A stretch of DNA of 64,000 bases. Origin: Algoriphagus ratkowskyi. Its GTDB lineage: Bacteria; Bacteroidota; Bacteroidia; Cytophagales; Cyclobacteriaceae. Location of the stretch: NCBI RefSeq assembly GCF_002150505.1, contig NZ_MSSV01000011.1, positions 62,001-126,000 of the forward strand. The letters are read 5' to 3'. Under the pieces are notes generated by a model that saw nothing but the letters and a program-made list of their open reading frames with translations, was not told where the DNA came from and searched no databases. The translations under genes and the position numbers were made by a program. This document shows, one piece after another, positions 8,879-18,811 of the stretch (its first letter is position 1; every line of letters starts with the position of its first letter).

Positions 8879-11800
8879 TTACAGAGTGACATCAATTCCA
8901 AGTGTGAAATATCTTGGGATAGGGCCGGAATTTTCTGGATCCCAGAAGTCCCACTCTGGTGCAAAGAATCCTACATTTCTGATGCTTCCGTAAACTCGTA
9001 GATTTGAGATTTTAGCTTTCTCTATTATTTGCTTAGGGAAATTGTATCCCATAGAGATGTTTTCTAAACGTATAAAAGATTTCTTACGGTAAATGCTATA
9101 ACCACCTGCACTGCCCTCACTAGAGTTAAGTCTTGCCCACTCATTGTTTGGATTTTCTTCTGTCCAGTATGGAGTCACATAAGAGCTAGTTCTATCCAAG
9201 AAGCCATCTCTGTTTTTCATTTGATTAAATGAACCTTCATGTCCCCAATACGAGTACATCATGAAAGAAACATCTAGGTTTTTGAAAAGTGTAAACTCAT
9301 TTCTTAAACTCCAACGGAAGCGTGGTTCTGTATAGCCCTGGAATTGTCTATCTGCGTTTGTGAATTTACCATCGCCATCTACATCTACGACTTTAAAATC
9401 ACCTGGCTTCACACCATATTCTGCAGCAGCTTCAGCTTCATCTGACTGCCAAATTCCATCTGTTTTGTAATTCCAAATCTGGTCGATTGAATGTCCTATG
9501 AACCATCCATTACTTGGATCGTCTAGTTCTACACCATTTTCGTCCAAATCACCATATAAGCTAATAATCTCATTTCGGTTTAATTGGAAATTAGCCGTAG
9601 TTCTCCATGTCAAATTCTGTGTTTCAAAATTGGTTGAATTCAAAGTAAGTTCGAAACCCTTGTTGTCAACTTGTCCTAAGTTGTCCCATACATAGTTAAA
9701 CCCTAGGAAATCCGGTAAACTTCTTTGTACTAGCAAATCTGTAGTAGCCATTTTGTACATCTCAATTGTACCTGTTAATCTGGTTTTGAGTATAGAGAAA
9801 TCAATACCTAAGTTGAAAGATTCTGTTCTTTCCCACTGTAGGTTACTGTTCTGCATTCTGTTTACATAAAGCTGGTTTACTAGGTAAAGCTCACCACTTG
9901 GTCTTTCGTAGAAGTATTTTCCTGTATTCAAATCAGAAAGTGCTACATATCTACCGATATCTCTGTTACCATTACTTCCCCATGAGAATCTCATTTTACC
10001 GAAGTCTAACCAATCAATATTGATAAAGTTCTCATCAGAGAATACCCATCCAACTGCAGCAGAATAGAATAATGCTCTAGGATTGCTCTGACCAAATGCG
10101 GAGTAACCATCTCTTCTTAGTGAAACAGTGGTAGAATATTTACCATCGTAAGAATAGATCAAACGACCCATTAGTGCATCACCTGTGCTGTATTCGTCAT
10201 TACTTGAGATAATCGGGTTGATTCCACCACCAATGTTATGATAACCCAAACGATCATGAGGCTCAAAACCGTTGTTTGTCATGGTGTTATCCCATGATTG
10301 GAATTTTTCTGCATTCACCAAGAAAGTAGCGTTGAAATCATGCTTTTCAGCAAATGTTTTCTGCCAAGTCAAGATATTATCAATTTGCCAGTAGTATTCT
10401 TTACGTTGTCTTCTAGAAGCAATTCCCCCTGAGGATCCCCAAACAGCGTGCTCAGCAGATTGATGATTGAAGTATTCATAATACTCAAATCTTGGGGTGA
10501 AGTTGGTTCTGAAATTGAAACCAAAAGGAAGCTTAATAGCAGCAAAAAGAGTAGAGTTGATATTTACGTCTCTATCAGTTCTGTCTATATAAGTTCTGTC
10601 GTAGAATGGATGTGTTCCTCCACTAGCCTCATCATTTGGTCTCCATTTGTAAGTACCATCTTCGTTGAACTCAGATCCCCATGGGGAGAGGGTTCTATAA
10701 AGACCTGAACTTACAGGTACTGTACTTTCGTCCTGCGTTGCAAATTGAACATTCATACCTACAGTAAGCCATTTGTTAACTTTGCCTTCTAGGTTTACTC
10801 TAGTACGAATTGTCTCATACTCATCACCGATGATGATACCTTCATTATTTAGGTAACCTACAGACCAATAATAATTAATGTTATCAGTTCTTCCCGAAAG
10901 ACTTACAGTATAATCTTGTCTGAATCCAGTCTGAAAGACCTTATCTCTCCAGTCTACAGAATTTCCAGCTAAGTAATTTTTGATTTCTTCAGGCTGCATG
11001 TTTAGTCTTTGAAGCCAGACAGTAACTGGGTCACCTGATGATCCATCATATGCCATCCAATCTTCTAGAGAAATATCACTTGGTAGTTTTCTCGGGTCAG
11101 AGAATTCATAAGGATCGTATCCACCAGCATTGATACTTTTGAATACATCTTCTCTCCATCCTATGAATTCGTCTGGACCATAAACGTCAGGATAAGTAGC
11201 CATTGTAGCTAGACCTGCATTTGCATTGAATTTGATAGTTGATTTACCTACAGTTCCTTTTTTAGTAGTAATTAGTATTACTCCGTTGGCAGCCTTTGCT
11301 CCAAATACTGCAGCAGCACTGGCATCTTTTAAAACTTCTAAGTTCTCGATATCATTTGGATTGATATCTGCTAGCTCACCATAGTAGATTGCTCCATCTA
11401 ACACTAACAATGGAGAGTTTCCTGCATTAAGAGAAGTCTGACCTCTAACTTGAAGTGATCCACCACCTTTTGCAGAAGTACTGATTCCTACATTAAGACC
11501 AGCAGCGTTACCTCTAAGGATATCCTGAACTGAGTTTGGATTCTCATTTTCCAATTTGCTTGGATTCACAGAAGAAACCGCACCAGTGATATCACGCTTT
11601 TTGGCGGTACCGTATCCGATCACGACTACTTCTTCAAGATCAGAAGCATTTGGATTCATTATGAGATCAATAATAGATTGGTTGCCTACTTCTATTTCTA
11701 TAGGATCGTACCCTATGAAGGAAAAAACTAGCGTACTAGATTTAGGTGCGGAGATAGAGTATTTTCCATCTAGATCTGTAGTTGTCCCTGTAGTGGTTCC

Positions 11801-11950
11801 TTTTAACAGGATAGTTACCCCAGGGAGAGGCATGTCTGTTTCATCGAGAACAGTTCCTGTAATTTGTACTTCTTGTGCAAACGCCACTGTGACGCTCATG
11901 CATAGTAGGAATACAATAAACCAAAGGTTTTTGTAAAATTTGTACCGCAT
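8879..11950 (-). CDS. SusC/RagA-family TonB-dependent outer-membrane transporter
   Basis: A 1023-aa TonB-dependent receptor. In order: signal peptide ending near 'VAFAQE', a carboxypeptidase-regulatory-like domain ('VTGTVLDETDMPLPGVTI'-type segment, about residues 28-105), the SusC signature 'VVIGYGTAKKRDITGAVSS' near residue 110, the plug ('SPLLVLDGAIYYGELADINP', 'KDASAAAVFGAKAANGVI'), then a 22-strand barrel ending in 'FTLGIDVTL'. It lacks an STN domain, so direct FecR signalling is unlikely. It forms an operon with the following susD and has its own 342-bp upstream region with an operator palindrome and a long inverted repeat. Confidence 0.95.
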   Translation of the reverse strand: MRYKFYKNLWFIVFLLCMSVTVAFAQEVQITGTVLDETDMPLPGVTILLKGTTTGTTTDLDGKYSISAPKSSTLVFSFIGYDPIEIEVGNQSIIDLIMNPNASDLEEVVVIGYGTAKKRDITGAVSSVNPSKLENENPNSVQDILRGNAAGLNVGISTSAKGGGSLQVRGQTSLNAGNSPLLVLDGAIYYGELADINPNDIENLEVLKDASAAAVFGAKAANGVILITTKKGTVGKSTIKFNANAGLATMATYPDVYGPDEFIGWREDVFKSINAGGYDPYEFSDPRKLPSDISLEDWMAYDGSSGDPVTVWLQRLNMQPEEIKNYLAGNSVDWRDKVFQTGFRQDYTVSLSGRTDNINYYWSVGYLNNEGIIIGDEYETIRTRVNLEGKVNKWLTVGMNVQFATQDESTVPVSSGLYRTLSPWGSEFNEDGTYKWRPNDEASGGTHPFYDRTYIDRTDRDVNINSTLFAAIKLPFGFNFRTNFTPRFEYYEYFNHQSAEHAVWGSSGGIASRRQRKEYYWQIDNILTWQKTFAEKHDFNATFLVNAEKFQSWDNTMTNNGFEPHDRLGYHNIGGGINPIISSNDEYSTGDALMGRLIYSYDGKYSTTVSLRRDGYSAFGQSNPRALFYSAAVGWVFSDENFINIDWLDFGKMRFSWGSNGNRDIGRYVALSDLNTGKYFYERPSGELYLVNQLYVNRMQNSNLQWERTESFNLGIDFSILKTRLTGTIEMYKMATTDLLVQRSLPDFLGFNYVWDNLGQVDNKGFELTLNSTNFETQNLTWRTTANFQLNRNEIISLYGDLDENGVELDDPSNGWFIGHSIDQIWNYKTDGIWQSDEAEAAAEYGVKPGDFKVVDVDGDGKFTNADRQFQGYTEPRFRWSLRNEFTLFKNLDVSFMMYSYWGHEGSFNQMKNRDGFLDRTSSYVTPYWTEENPNNEWARLNSSEGSAGGYSIYRKKSFIRLENISMGYNFPKQIIEKAKISNLRVYGSIRNVGFFAPEWDFWDPENSGPIPRYFTLGIDVTL

Positions 11951-11959
11951 AAGTTGGGG

Positions 11960-12025
11960 GTTAATGTTAATTAATAAGTTTACTGAGTTGTCAATTTCTC
12001 TTAATTAAGAATAATTAACATTAAC
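11960..12025. repeat. 14-bp perfect inverted repeat in the susC leader
   Basis: GTTAATGTTAATTA at 11960-11973 is matched by its exact complement at 12012-12025, with 38 nt between. The proximal arm begins 10 nt before the susC start codon. In the minus-strand mRNA this can pair into a stem that would hold the region next to the start codon. Confidence 0.6.
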
Positions 12026-12073
12026 AATTTTGGTAATATGGAGCGTACGCCCTAATAATTTCTGTTTAATTCG

Positions 12074-12087
12074 CGCAATCGATTTCG
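12074..12087. promoter_or_regulatory. LacI-type operator upstream of the susC at 8879-11950
   Basis: CGCAATCGATTTCG differs from the perfect palindrome at 20451 by one base. It lies 123 nt upstream of the susC start in a 342-bp intergenic region. The rest of that region is AT-rich and shows no gene. Confidence 0.65.
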
Positions 12088-12231
12088 AGAGCAAACTGGC
12101 AAATAATAATTAGTTAAAAAGTAATTAATTTACAGAACATAGTTCTTACTGATTTACAATCAGAATGTTACGATAATATTTGTTGCCGTGGAAGTATAAT
12201 ATTTCTTTAATAATAGTTAATGTAAAGGCAT

Positions 12232-12268
12232 AAAAAAAAGAGCTGCATCGGATTCCGATGCAGCTCTT
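12232..12268 (-). terminator. Rho-independent terminator of the upstream susC/susD operon
   Basis: Arms AAGAGCTGCATCGG (12238-12251) and its exact complement (12255-12268) form a 14-bp stem with loop ATT. Read on the minus strand it is followed by a run of eight T, just after the susD stop at 12293. It separates the two SusC/SusD operons. Confidence 0.9.
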
Positions 12269-12292
12269 AAATTATAGTTATGTGAATTTTAA

Positions 12293-13963
12293 TTAATACC
12301 CAGGATTCTGAGGGAATCCGCTGGCTTCTCCTTCAGCACGATCAATCTGATTCTGAGGGATAGGTCTTAACACATGGAAAGCTTGGATATTAGGAGCTCC
12401 TTGAGGATTGTATTTTTTCACTCGCTCCACCAAAATTCCCCATCTTTTTAGATCTAGCCATCTCGTTTGCTCACCGATAAGCTCTCTAGCTCTTTCTTCA
12501 GTGATGAAATCAAATGTCAATTGAGCAGGAGTGATTTCCATAGCAGCTGCCTTGCCAGGGAAAGCTGCTCTTTTTCTCACCATATTGATATTTGCAGTAG
12601 CCAAATCAATTTTTCCTTGTCTAAACTGAGACTCAGCTAGCAAAAGATAAGTGTCAGCAAGACGCATAGCAATGTAATCTCTACCACCAGCAAATTGAGT
12701 TCTATCTGCTCTTCCTGGATCCAAATGCTTCTTAAGAGATGGAAACAATCTTTCTGTGTAAAGCTCAGGAGTCAATACCTGATAGTTTTTCTTTGCTCTT
12801 TCTGCTGCTGACATATTGTAGCCTGGAAGCCAGATGGTCGTATCTCCCGTTGCAAAAGTGACAGATGGTTTAGATTTATCGAAGGTGGTATTGTACGTGC
12901 CAGGCTTATTGGATCGGAAGAAGTCCACATAGGTTTTTTTATACCTAGAGTCATTTGTCCGTTCAGCAAAGATCGTGTTCAGCGTATAGTCAGTTGACAT
13001 GAAACGTTTGAATGGTCGTCCATTCTCTGTGTCTCTTTGCATTCCTGGCTGTACATCGTATTCCATCAGGAAGAAAACATGAGCATTATTACCCCCTCCT
13101 GTGTTCAAAGGGTCATAAGTATATTGAGTGGACCAGATCACCTCATCATTGATTTCATTACCAAAAGCATAAACATTTGCAAAATCTGGCAATAATTTGA
13201 ATCCATAATTATTGATCACACTCTGAAGTAATGGCTCTGCTTTAGCATAATCTGTTGCCTCACTTGCTTCAGATGTGGCTTTGGTCAGATATACACGACC
13301 TAGCAAATGCTCTGCAGCAGCTTTCGTTGCTCTACCATAATCTGGAGACTTAGCTTTTGTTTCGAGGTTTGGAATTGCAGACTCTAAATCTGCAATGATC
13401 GCTGCATAGATTTGAGCTACAGTAGACCTCGTAACTACCTTAGTTGGAACCACGGTTTCTGACAGCTGAAGATCAACTCCACCGAACAACTGAACCAGAA
13501 TGAAGTAATGGTGAGCTCTGATAAATTTAGCTTCAGCTACTCGCTGAGCTAAAACGGCAGGAGAAACACCCACTACATTGGCAGATCGATCTATTACAGC
13601 ATTACAGGTGTTTATACCAGCGTAAAACCCGTCCCATAGTCCACGTACATGTCCATTTTGAGAATCAAATTGATTCGTATAAGTATTCATGAATTTCCAA
13701 GAACCATCGGCGCCATTCGTAAAGATGTCGGTTCCAAACGTAGTAAAGTTATTGCCGAGCTCTGTGCCGTACCATATGCGCATTGAACTGTAGGCGGCAT
13801 TAATGCCATCATTTAAACCTTTTGGCGTATTCAAGTAGTCATTGCCTATTCGAGCAATAACATCTTCTTCCAGAAATCCATCACAGGAAACTGCAGCGGA
13901 AAGTCCGAGTATTAGGGCAGTTGACTTTGCCCAGTATTTTATATTTAAAGCTAATTTTTTCAT
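12293..13963 (-). CDS. SusD/RagB-family nutrient-binding outer-membrane lipoprotein
   Basis: A 556-aa lipoprotein with lipobox cysteine in 'LSAAVSCDGFLEED' (Cys27). SusD signatures include 'RAHHYFILVQLFGGVDL', 'AAEHLLGRVYLTKA', 'RLADTYLLLAESQFRQG' and the C-terminal 'ITEERARELIGEQTRWLDLKR' region (quoted in part) with 'VLRPIPQNQID' near the end. It starts 6 nt after the preceding susC stop, so the two are translationally close. It is expected to bind the same unknown oligosaccharide as its partner porin. Confidence 0.94.
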   Translation of the reverse strand: MKKLALNIKYWAKSTALILGLSAAVSCDGFLEEDVIARIGNDYLNTPKGLNDGINAAYSSMRIWYGTELGNNFTTFGTDIFTNGADGSWKFMNTYTNQFDSQNGHVRGLWDGFYAGINTCNAVIDRSANVVGVSPAVLAQRVAEAKFIRAHHYFILVQLFGGVDLQLSETVVPTKVVTRSTVAQIYAAIIADLESAIPNLETKAKSPDYGRATKAAAEHLLGRVYLTKATSEASEATDYAKAEPLLQSVINNYGFKLLPDFANVYAFGNEINDEVIWSTQYTYDPLNTGGGNNAHVFFLMEYDVQPGMQRDTENGRPFKRFMSTDYTLNTIFAERTNDSRYKKTYVDFFRSNKPGTYNTTFDKSKPSVTFATGDTTIWLPGYNMSAAERAKKNYQVLTPELYTERLFPSLKKHLDPGRADRTQFAGGRDYIAMRLADTYLLLAESQFRQGKIDLATANINMVRKRAAFPGKAAAMEITPAQLTFDFITEERARELIGEQTRWLDLKRWGILVERVKKYNPQGAPNIQAFHVLRPIPQNQIDRAEGEASGFPQNPGY

Positions 13964-13969
13964 AGTTAA

Positions 13970-16900
13970 TTAGAATTTAGCATTGATACCAAATGTGAAA
14001 GAAGTGACAGCAGGGGAGACATTTGCATTGACTGCGCCCGAACCTACACCTTGCTCACCATCCAAATAAACTTCAGGATCAATTCCTTTGTGCTCAGATC
14101 GGTAGTTTGCAAAAATGAATGGCTGCTGAATACTTGTGTAAACTCTCAAGTTGGACATACCGATTTTCTTCGCTGCCTCTGGAGAGAAATTATAACCGAA
14201 GTTGATATTCCTTACCTTGATGAATGTGCCATCAAAGTATTCCATAGAACTAGCATACTTCGCGCTTTCCTGGTTTACGTTTGGTCTAGGATATGCATTG
14301 GTAGGATTGTCTGGAGTCCAATAATCAATATCCAAGTTGTTGTATCTGCCCGCAAGTGTATTGTTTCCTGTGTGGAACTGAGATCTAAGCATGTATCCAA
14401 ATCTTCCGTATAGGAAGAAGGATAAATCAAATCCTTTGTAGCTAAATCTGTTTGTGAATCCTATTGCAAAATTAGGAACTGCTGAACCAAGGAATTGTCT
14501 GTCAAGTGAGTTGATCACTCCATCACCATTGAAATCTTCAATTTTAATTTCACCAGGCTTGCTGCCGAAAGCTTTAGCTTCGTCTGTCTCATCAGTTTGC
14601 CAGATACCTATTTTCTTCAAATCATAGAAAATAGTCAAAGGCTGACCAATAAATCTACCTGCTGAGATATCATCCCCATTTGGAAGTGAAATGATTTCTT
14701 CGATATTTTTTGTGAAAACAATGTCAGAAGTCCAAGTGAAGCCGCCTTTCTCAATGTTTAGCGTAGAAAGGGTAAGTTCAATACCTCTATTCTGCGTTTC
14801 TCCAACATTGGTAGTAAATCCACCAAAACCAATAGAGTTTGGTAGGGGCTGTGGAGCTAGCAAATCAGTGGTATTCGTGATGTAATACTCAAGAGAACCA
14901 AAAACTCTGCTTTTCCAAAGTGCGAAATCAAGTCCTAAGTTTAAAGTAGTGGAGGTTTCCCATCTCAAATCAGGATTACCAATCGTGCCTGGACCATAAC
15001 CAAATGCAGCGCTGTTATCAAAAGCATAACTAGTTCTACCCAAAAGTGCCTGAGTTTGATAAGGGCTGATCGCCTGATTTCCTATAGAGCCATAAGAAGC
15101 TCTTAACTTCAATTGATCTATTAAAGAAGAGTTAGACATGAAACTTTCAGAATGGATATTCCATCCAACCGCAACAGAAGGGAAATATGCGAATCGGTTG
15201 TTTGCACCAAATCTAGAACTACCATCAGCTCTCAAGGTAGCTGTAAACAAGTATTTGTTTTTGAAGTCATAATTAACTCTACCCATAAATGACATCAAAG
15301 ACCATTCTACCAAGTTGGTAGCGGCACCATTGATCTGAGAAGCATCACCCAATCTGTGATATAATTGAGATTCCGCAGGAATTCCTAAAACCGAGATTGC
15401 ACTTTGTTCAAACTTGTCTTCTTGGATAGATTGAAGCGCAGTGATATTTAGATTGTGATTTTCCTTGAAAGTCTTGTTATACGTCACGATATTTTCCAGC
15501 GTATAGTTGAAAGAGAATCTATCATCCACACTACCTGTAGCAGCACCACCACGTCTTGAGTTAGTTTGTGATCCTGTGAATCTGCCATTTCTGCTGATAG
15601 TGAAATCAGGTCCGAAAACCAATCTATAGCTCAACCCAGGAAGAATATCCCACTGAGCAAAAATACTGTTGAATATCCTGTAGTTCTTAGTCAAATCTGA
15701 CTGAGCACCTGGAACGATTTCAGCAAATGGGTTAGTTCTTAATCCATCCAAAGTTGGTAGGAAGATGAGGTTTCCATCTTCGTCATAAGGCTTTCCAAGT
15801 GGATTCTCTGCTAGTGCACCTCCTAATGGATTGAAGTTTTCTCCATTACGCTCACTATAAGACACCAAAGTGGATGTACCGAATTTAATATTTTTAGTGA
15901 TTTTATGATCAATGTTTGCTCTGAAAGTATAACGAGAGTAATCCTGATTGATAATTACACCTTCATCTTTAAAATAGTTTGAGGAGACATAGAACGTAGT
16001 TTTGTCACTACCGCCGCTTATTCCTAATTGATAACTCTGAATAGAACCGTTTTGCATAAGTCCTGCTGGATAATCAGTGGTTCTTCCTGTAGCAATTCCA
16101 TCTAGTTCTATTGGTTCAAAAAGCTTATTATCGGCTTCTGGGGTAGCAGGTCCATCAGGATATTCACCTGATGTACGGCGAGATTCTCTTTTGTACTCGG
16201 CAAACTCTGGTCCGTTGAACACATCAATTCTGCCTAGAGATTTATTAATACCATAATATGCATCAAGAGAAACCACTGTTTTGCCTACGTTACCTCTTTT
16301 GGTAGTAATCAAAATCACACCATTTGAGCCTCTAGACCCGTAAATAGCTGTAGCAGAAGCATCTTTCAAAACCTCCATCGATACAATGTCTTGTGGATTG
16401 ACATCGTCAATTCCACCAGAGATAGGAATCCCGTCCATTACATAAAGAGGCTCATTTGACCCTGAAAAAGACCTTCTACCTCTGATCCTTACTTGAGGGG
16501 AAGCTCCTGGCTTAGATCCTGGCGATGTTACATCGACACCAGCTGCACGTCCTTGAAGTGCTTGTCTAGCATCTTTAATAGGTAGCTCTAGGATTTCTTT
16601 AGCGCCTACGGAGGAGATTGCTCCTGTTAGTTGACTCTTTTTTGCTGTACCATAACCTACTACGACAACCTCATCCAAATCATCTATGTCTGGGGTCAAG
16701 TTGATATCTATTACAGTTTGATTTCCTACAACTATTTCCATTGGGTTATAACCAATAAAAGAGAATGTAAGCGTTCCATTAGCAGGAGTTGAGATAGAAT
16801 ACTTTCCATCTAAATCTGAGGTGGTACCTCTGGTAGTTCCTTTTACTAGGATAGTCGTGCCCGGTAGTGGCTGACCTGTTTCGTCGTAAACGGTACCTTT

Positions 16901-16987
16901 CACTTGTACATCTTGCGCATATCCATTTGACACGGAGAGTAGCAGCAAGAATAGTACACTTAAATAAGTGTAAAGTTTTGCCTTCAT
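13970..16987 (-). CDS. SusC/RagA-family TonB-dependent outer-membrane transporter
   Basis: A 1005-aa receptor: signal peptide ending near 'SNGYAQD', a carboxypeptidase-regulatory-like beta-sandwich (about residues 28-105), the 'VVVVGYGTAKKSQLTGAISS' signature near 110, the plug with 'LYVMDGIPISGGIDDVNP' and 'KDASATAIYGSRGSNGVI', and a barrel ending in 'VTSFTFGINAKF'. It has no STN domain. It is similar in layout to the susC at 8879-11950, and both have the same operator-like site upstream. First gene of a susC-susD operon. Confidence 0.95.
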   Translation of the reverse strand: MKAKLYTYLSVLFLLLLSVSNGYAQDVQVKGTVYDETGQPLPGTTILVKGTTRGTTSDLDGKYSISTPANGTLTFSFIGYNPMEIVVGNQTVIDINLTPDIDDLDEVVVVGYGTAKKSQLTGAISSVGAKEILELPIKDARQALQGRAAGVDVTSPGSKPGASPQVRIRGRRSFSGSNEPLYVMDGIPISGGIDDVNPQDIVSMEVLKDASATAIYGSRGSNGVILITTKRGNVGKTVVSLDAYYGINKSLGRIDVFNGPEFAEYKRESRRTSGEYPDGPATPEADNKLFEPIELDGIATGRTTDYPAGLMQNGSIQSYQLGISGGSDKTTFYVSSNYFKDEGVIINQDYSRYTFRANIDHKITKNIKFGTSTLVSYSERNGENFNPLGGALAENPLGKPYDEDGNLIFLPTLDGLRTNPFAEIVPGAQSDLTKNYRIFNSIFAQWDILPGLSYRLVFGPDFTISRNGRFTGSQTNSRRGGAATGSVDDRFSFNYTLENIVTYNKTFKENHNLNITALQSIQEDKFEQSAISVLGIPAESQLYHRLGDASQINGAATNLVEWSLMSFMGRVNYDFKNKYLFTATLRADGSSRFGANNRFAYFPSVAVGWNIHSESFMSNSSLIDQLKLRASYGSIGNQAISPYQTQALLGRTSYAFDNSAAFGYGPGTIGNPDLRWETSTTLNLGLDFALWKSRVFGSLEYYITNTTDLLAPQPLPNSIGFGGFTTNVGETQNRGIELTLSTLNIEKGGFTWTSDIVFTKNIEEIISLPNGDDISAGRFIGQPLTIFYDLKKIGIWQTDETDEAKAFGSKPGEIKIEDFNGDGVINSLDRQFLGSAVPNFAIGFTNRFSYKGFDLSFFLYGRFGYMLRSQFHTGNNTLAGRYNNLDIDYWTPDNPTNAYPRPNVNQESAKYASSMEYFDGTFIKVRNINFGYNFSPEAAKKIGMSNLRVYTSIQQPFIFANYRSEHKGIDPEVYLDGEQGVGSGAVNANVSPAVTSFTFGINAKF

Positions 16988-17132
16988 AATTTTGGGTTTT
17001 TGTTTAAGAAAATTGAGTTATGAAATTATTTTCAATAATTAGCTTATACCTGTAAGCTTAACTCAGAATATAAATCCATGTATTAAGGTATAACATTAGG
17101 AATTTATAATGAAAAATACTGTTTCCTATCTA

Positions 17133-17146
17133 CGAAATCGATTGCG
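17133..17146. promoter_or_regulatory. LacI-type operator upstream of the susC at 13970-16987
   Basis: CGAAATCGATTGCG differs from the perfect palindrome at 20451 by one base, the mirror variant of the site at 12074. It lies 145 nt upstream of the susC start. Confidence 0.65.
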
Positions 17147-17373
17147 CATTTAAGCGGTTTAAAAAGCTTTTATTTGGCTTTGAGGCTGATTATTCGGTGA
17201 AGAGCTACTTCTTGCAGAGCATATATAGCTAATTGAGATTTGATTTCACTAGGTTAAAAAGACTTATCGGAAAAAAATAATTTTTGAGTTTCATCAACAA
17301 AAACTTTTTACGTAAGTTATATAATCTTATTTTATTTTTTATCTAAACGAATAGGGTATCACTCGGATTATAA

Positions 17374-17410
17374 TAGTCATAATAAGATATACATCTTATG
17401 GTAGTCATAA
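17374..17410. repeat. Dyad flanked by 9-bp direct repeats
   Basis: TAGTCATAA occurs at 17374-17382 and 17402-17410. Between them lies the inverted repeat ATAAGAT-N4-ATCTTAT (17382-17399). It sits in the 474-bp region between the susC promoter and the terminator of the Gfo/Idh gene. No gene is seen in the rest of that region. It may be a second regulator site; function unknown. Confidence 0.4.
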
Positions 17411-17413
17411 AAT

Positions 17414-17441
17414 AAAAAGACCAGCACAAGCTGGTCTTTTT
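17414..17441 (-). terminator. Rho-independent terminator of the Gfo/Idh gene
   Basis: Perfect 12-bp arms AAAAAGACCAGC (17414-17425) and GCTGGTCTTTTT (17430-17441), loop ACAA, 21 nt after the stop of the minus-strand oxidoreductase gene. A/T tails on both sides allow use in both directions. Confidence 0.85.
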
Positions 17442-17461
17442 ATATAATAAGCTATCGTAAA

Positions 17462-18811
17462 TTATACTTTAGGAGGCTCCCAGCCTTTTTCATATTCCCT
17501 AGTCCAAAGAGCAGAAGCGGCTTTTGAATTTTTAATATGCCCATTGCTTGGATTACATGTCAATGTTTCGCCAGTTCTATAGCTGATATTTGCAAGGTGG
17601 CAAAGTAAGGTGCTCACCGCTCCGTCTTCGATGTTTGAGTTCTGCTTTTCCAAACCACGAATAGCATTGAAGAAATTAACGAGATGCGTAGTACTCATGT
17701 CTCCGCCGCCCCCAAGTGCTGTACCTGCTTCGTTGCTTGATGACATGCTGTTTTTAACTTCTTTACCAGCTCTATCGAATTGTTTGTAGCCACCTCGATC
17801 AACGTAGACAGATCCTTCGGTTCCATATATGATCGTTCCTCGATCTGTCCCATAGGTTTTATAACTGTTTCGGCTTTTGCCATCCCATTGGATCACTGCC
17901 CCGTTTTCAAATTTAAATGTAGCATCCATCGTGTCATACATCGTCCAGCCATCATCTGCAAAATGTCTCTTGTCTGCGGTAACCTGAACTTCGCTTGGAT
18001 AATCCACCTGAAGGGCCCAACGAGCTACATCTAATTCGTGAGTAGCGTTATTGCCGGTTTCTGCAGTGCCATAATTCCAACCATACCAATGCCAGTTGTA
18101 ATCCCAAGTATCATGAGTATAGGCTTTTCTTGGAGCTGGCCCTTGCCACATTTCCCAGTTCAAACCTGCAGGAGCAGGTGCTGCTTTTGGCAAAGGAACT
18201 TCTCCACGATTATTACTGTAAAAGGCCTTTGCCATGAAAGCTTTACCTATAGCGCCGTTGTGAATGGCTGCAATAATTTCACGGCTTTCAGGAGCTGATC
18301 GCTGCTGATTACCCATCTGTACTACTTTATTATACTTCTTCTGAAGTGCAATCAGTAATTCTCCTTCATGAGGATTGTGGGAGCAAGGCTTCTCTACATA
18401 GACGTGTTTGCCTCGCTCAAGTGATAGCCAAGTTCCTGGAGCATGCCAGTGGTCTGGCGTAGCGATGATCATGGTGTCGACCTCCTTATCATCCATCACT
18501 TTCATGATGTTCTGCTCTAGCTTTGGTGTATAGTCAATGAATTTGGAAAAGCTCTTAGCTGCTTTTGGCATTTGAGACTCCATCGCATCGCAGAGATACA
18601 GGAGATTAACATTACTTGATTTCAAGCCGATTGGCTCATAGAATGCTCCCAATCGTCTTCCCAATCCAGCTATCGCTACATTTATTCGCTCATTTGCTCC
18701 TATAATATTTGCATAAGATTTTGCTGAAAAAGCAGCTGAACCTAAAGCCGATAGGCCAACTGTGACAGCGGCTGATTTTTTAATAAAGTCTCTTCTGTTG
18801 TTCTTTTTCAT
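17462..18811 (-). CDS. Gfo/Idh/MocA-family oxidoreductase, Tat-exported
   Basis: A 449-aa NAD(P)-dependent sugar oxidoreductase. I place the start at the ATG at 18811, not at the upstream ATG at 18850, because the Tat-type signal 'NNRRDFIKKSAAV' then stands at the N-terminus. The Rossmann segment 'INVAIAGLGRR' follows, and the family signature 'HVYVEKPCSHN' holds the EKP motif. 'HWHAPGTW' and 'GNNATHELDVARWALQ' also fit the family. Periplasmic Gfo/Idh enzymes next to DUF1080 proteins oxidise or reduce position 3 of glycosides in the described Bacteroides 3-keto pathway; that role is inferred here from the neighbour at 18992-20374. Confidence 0.9.
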   Translation of the reverse strand: MKKNNRRDFIKKSAAVTVGLSALGSAAFSAKSYANIIGANERINVAIAGLGRRLGAFYEPIGLKSSNVNLLYLCDAMESQMPKAAKSFSKFIDYTPKLEQNIMKVMDDKEVDTMIIATPDHWHAPGTWLSLERGKHVYVEKPCSHNPHEGELLIALQKKYNKVVQMGNQQRSAPESREIIAAIHNGAIGKAFMAKAFYSNNRGEVPLPKAAPAPAGLNWEMWQGPAPRKAYTHDTWDYNWHWYGWNYGTAETGNNATHELDVARWALQVDYPSEVQVTADKRHFADDGWTMYDTMDATFKFENGAVIQWDGKSRNSYKTYGTDRGTIIYGTEGSVYVDRGGYKQFDRAGKEVKNSMSSSNEAGTALGGGGDMSTTHLVNFFNAIRGLEKQNSNIEDGAVSTLLCHLANISYRTGETLTCNPSNGHIKNSKAASALWTREYEKGWEPPKV

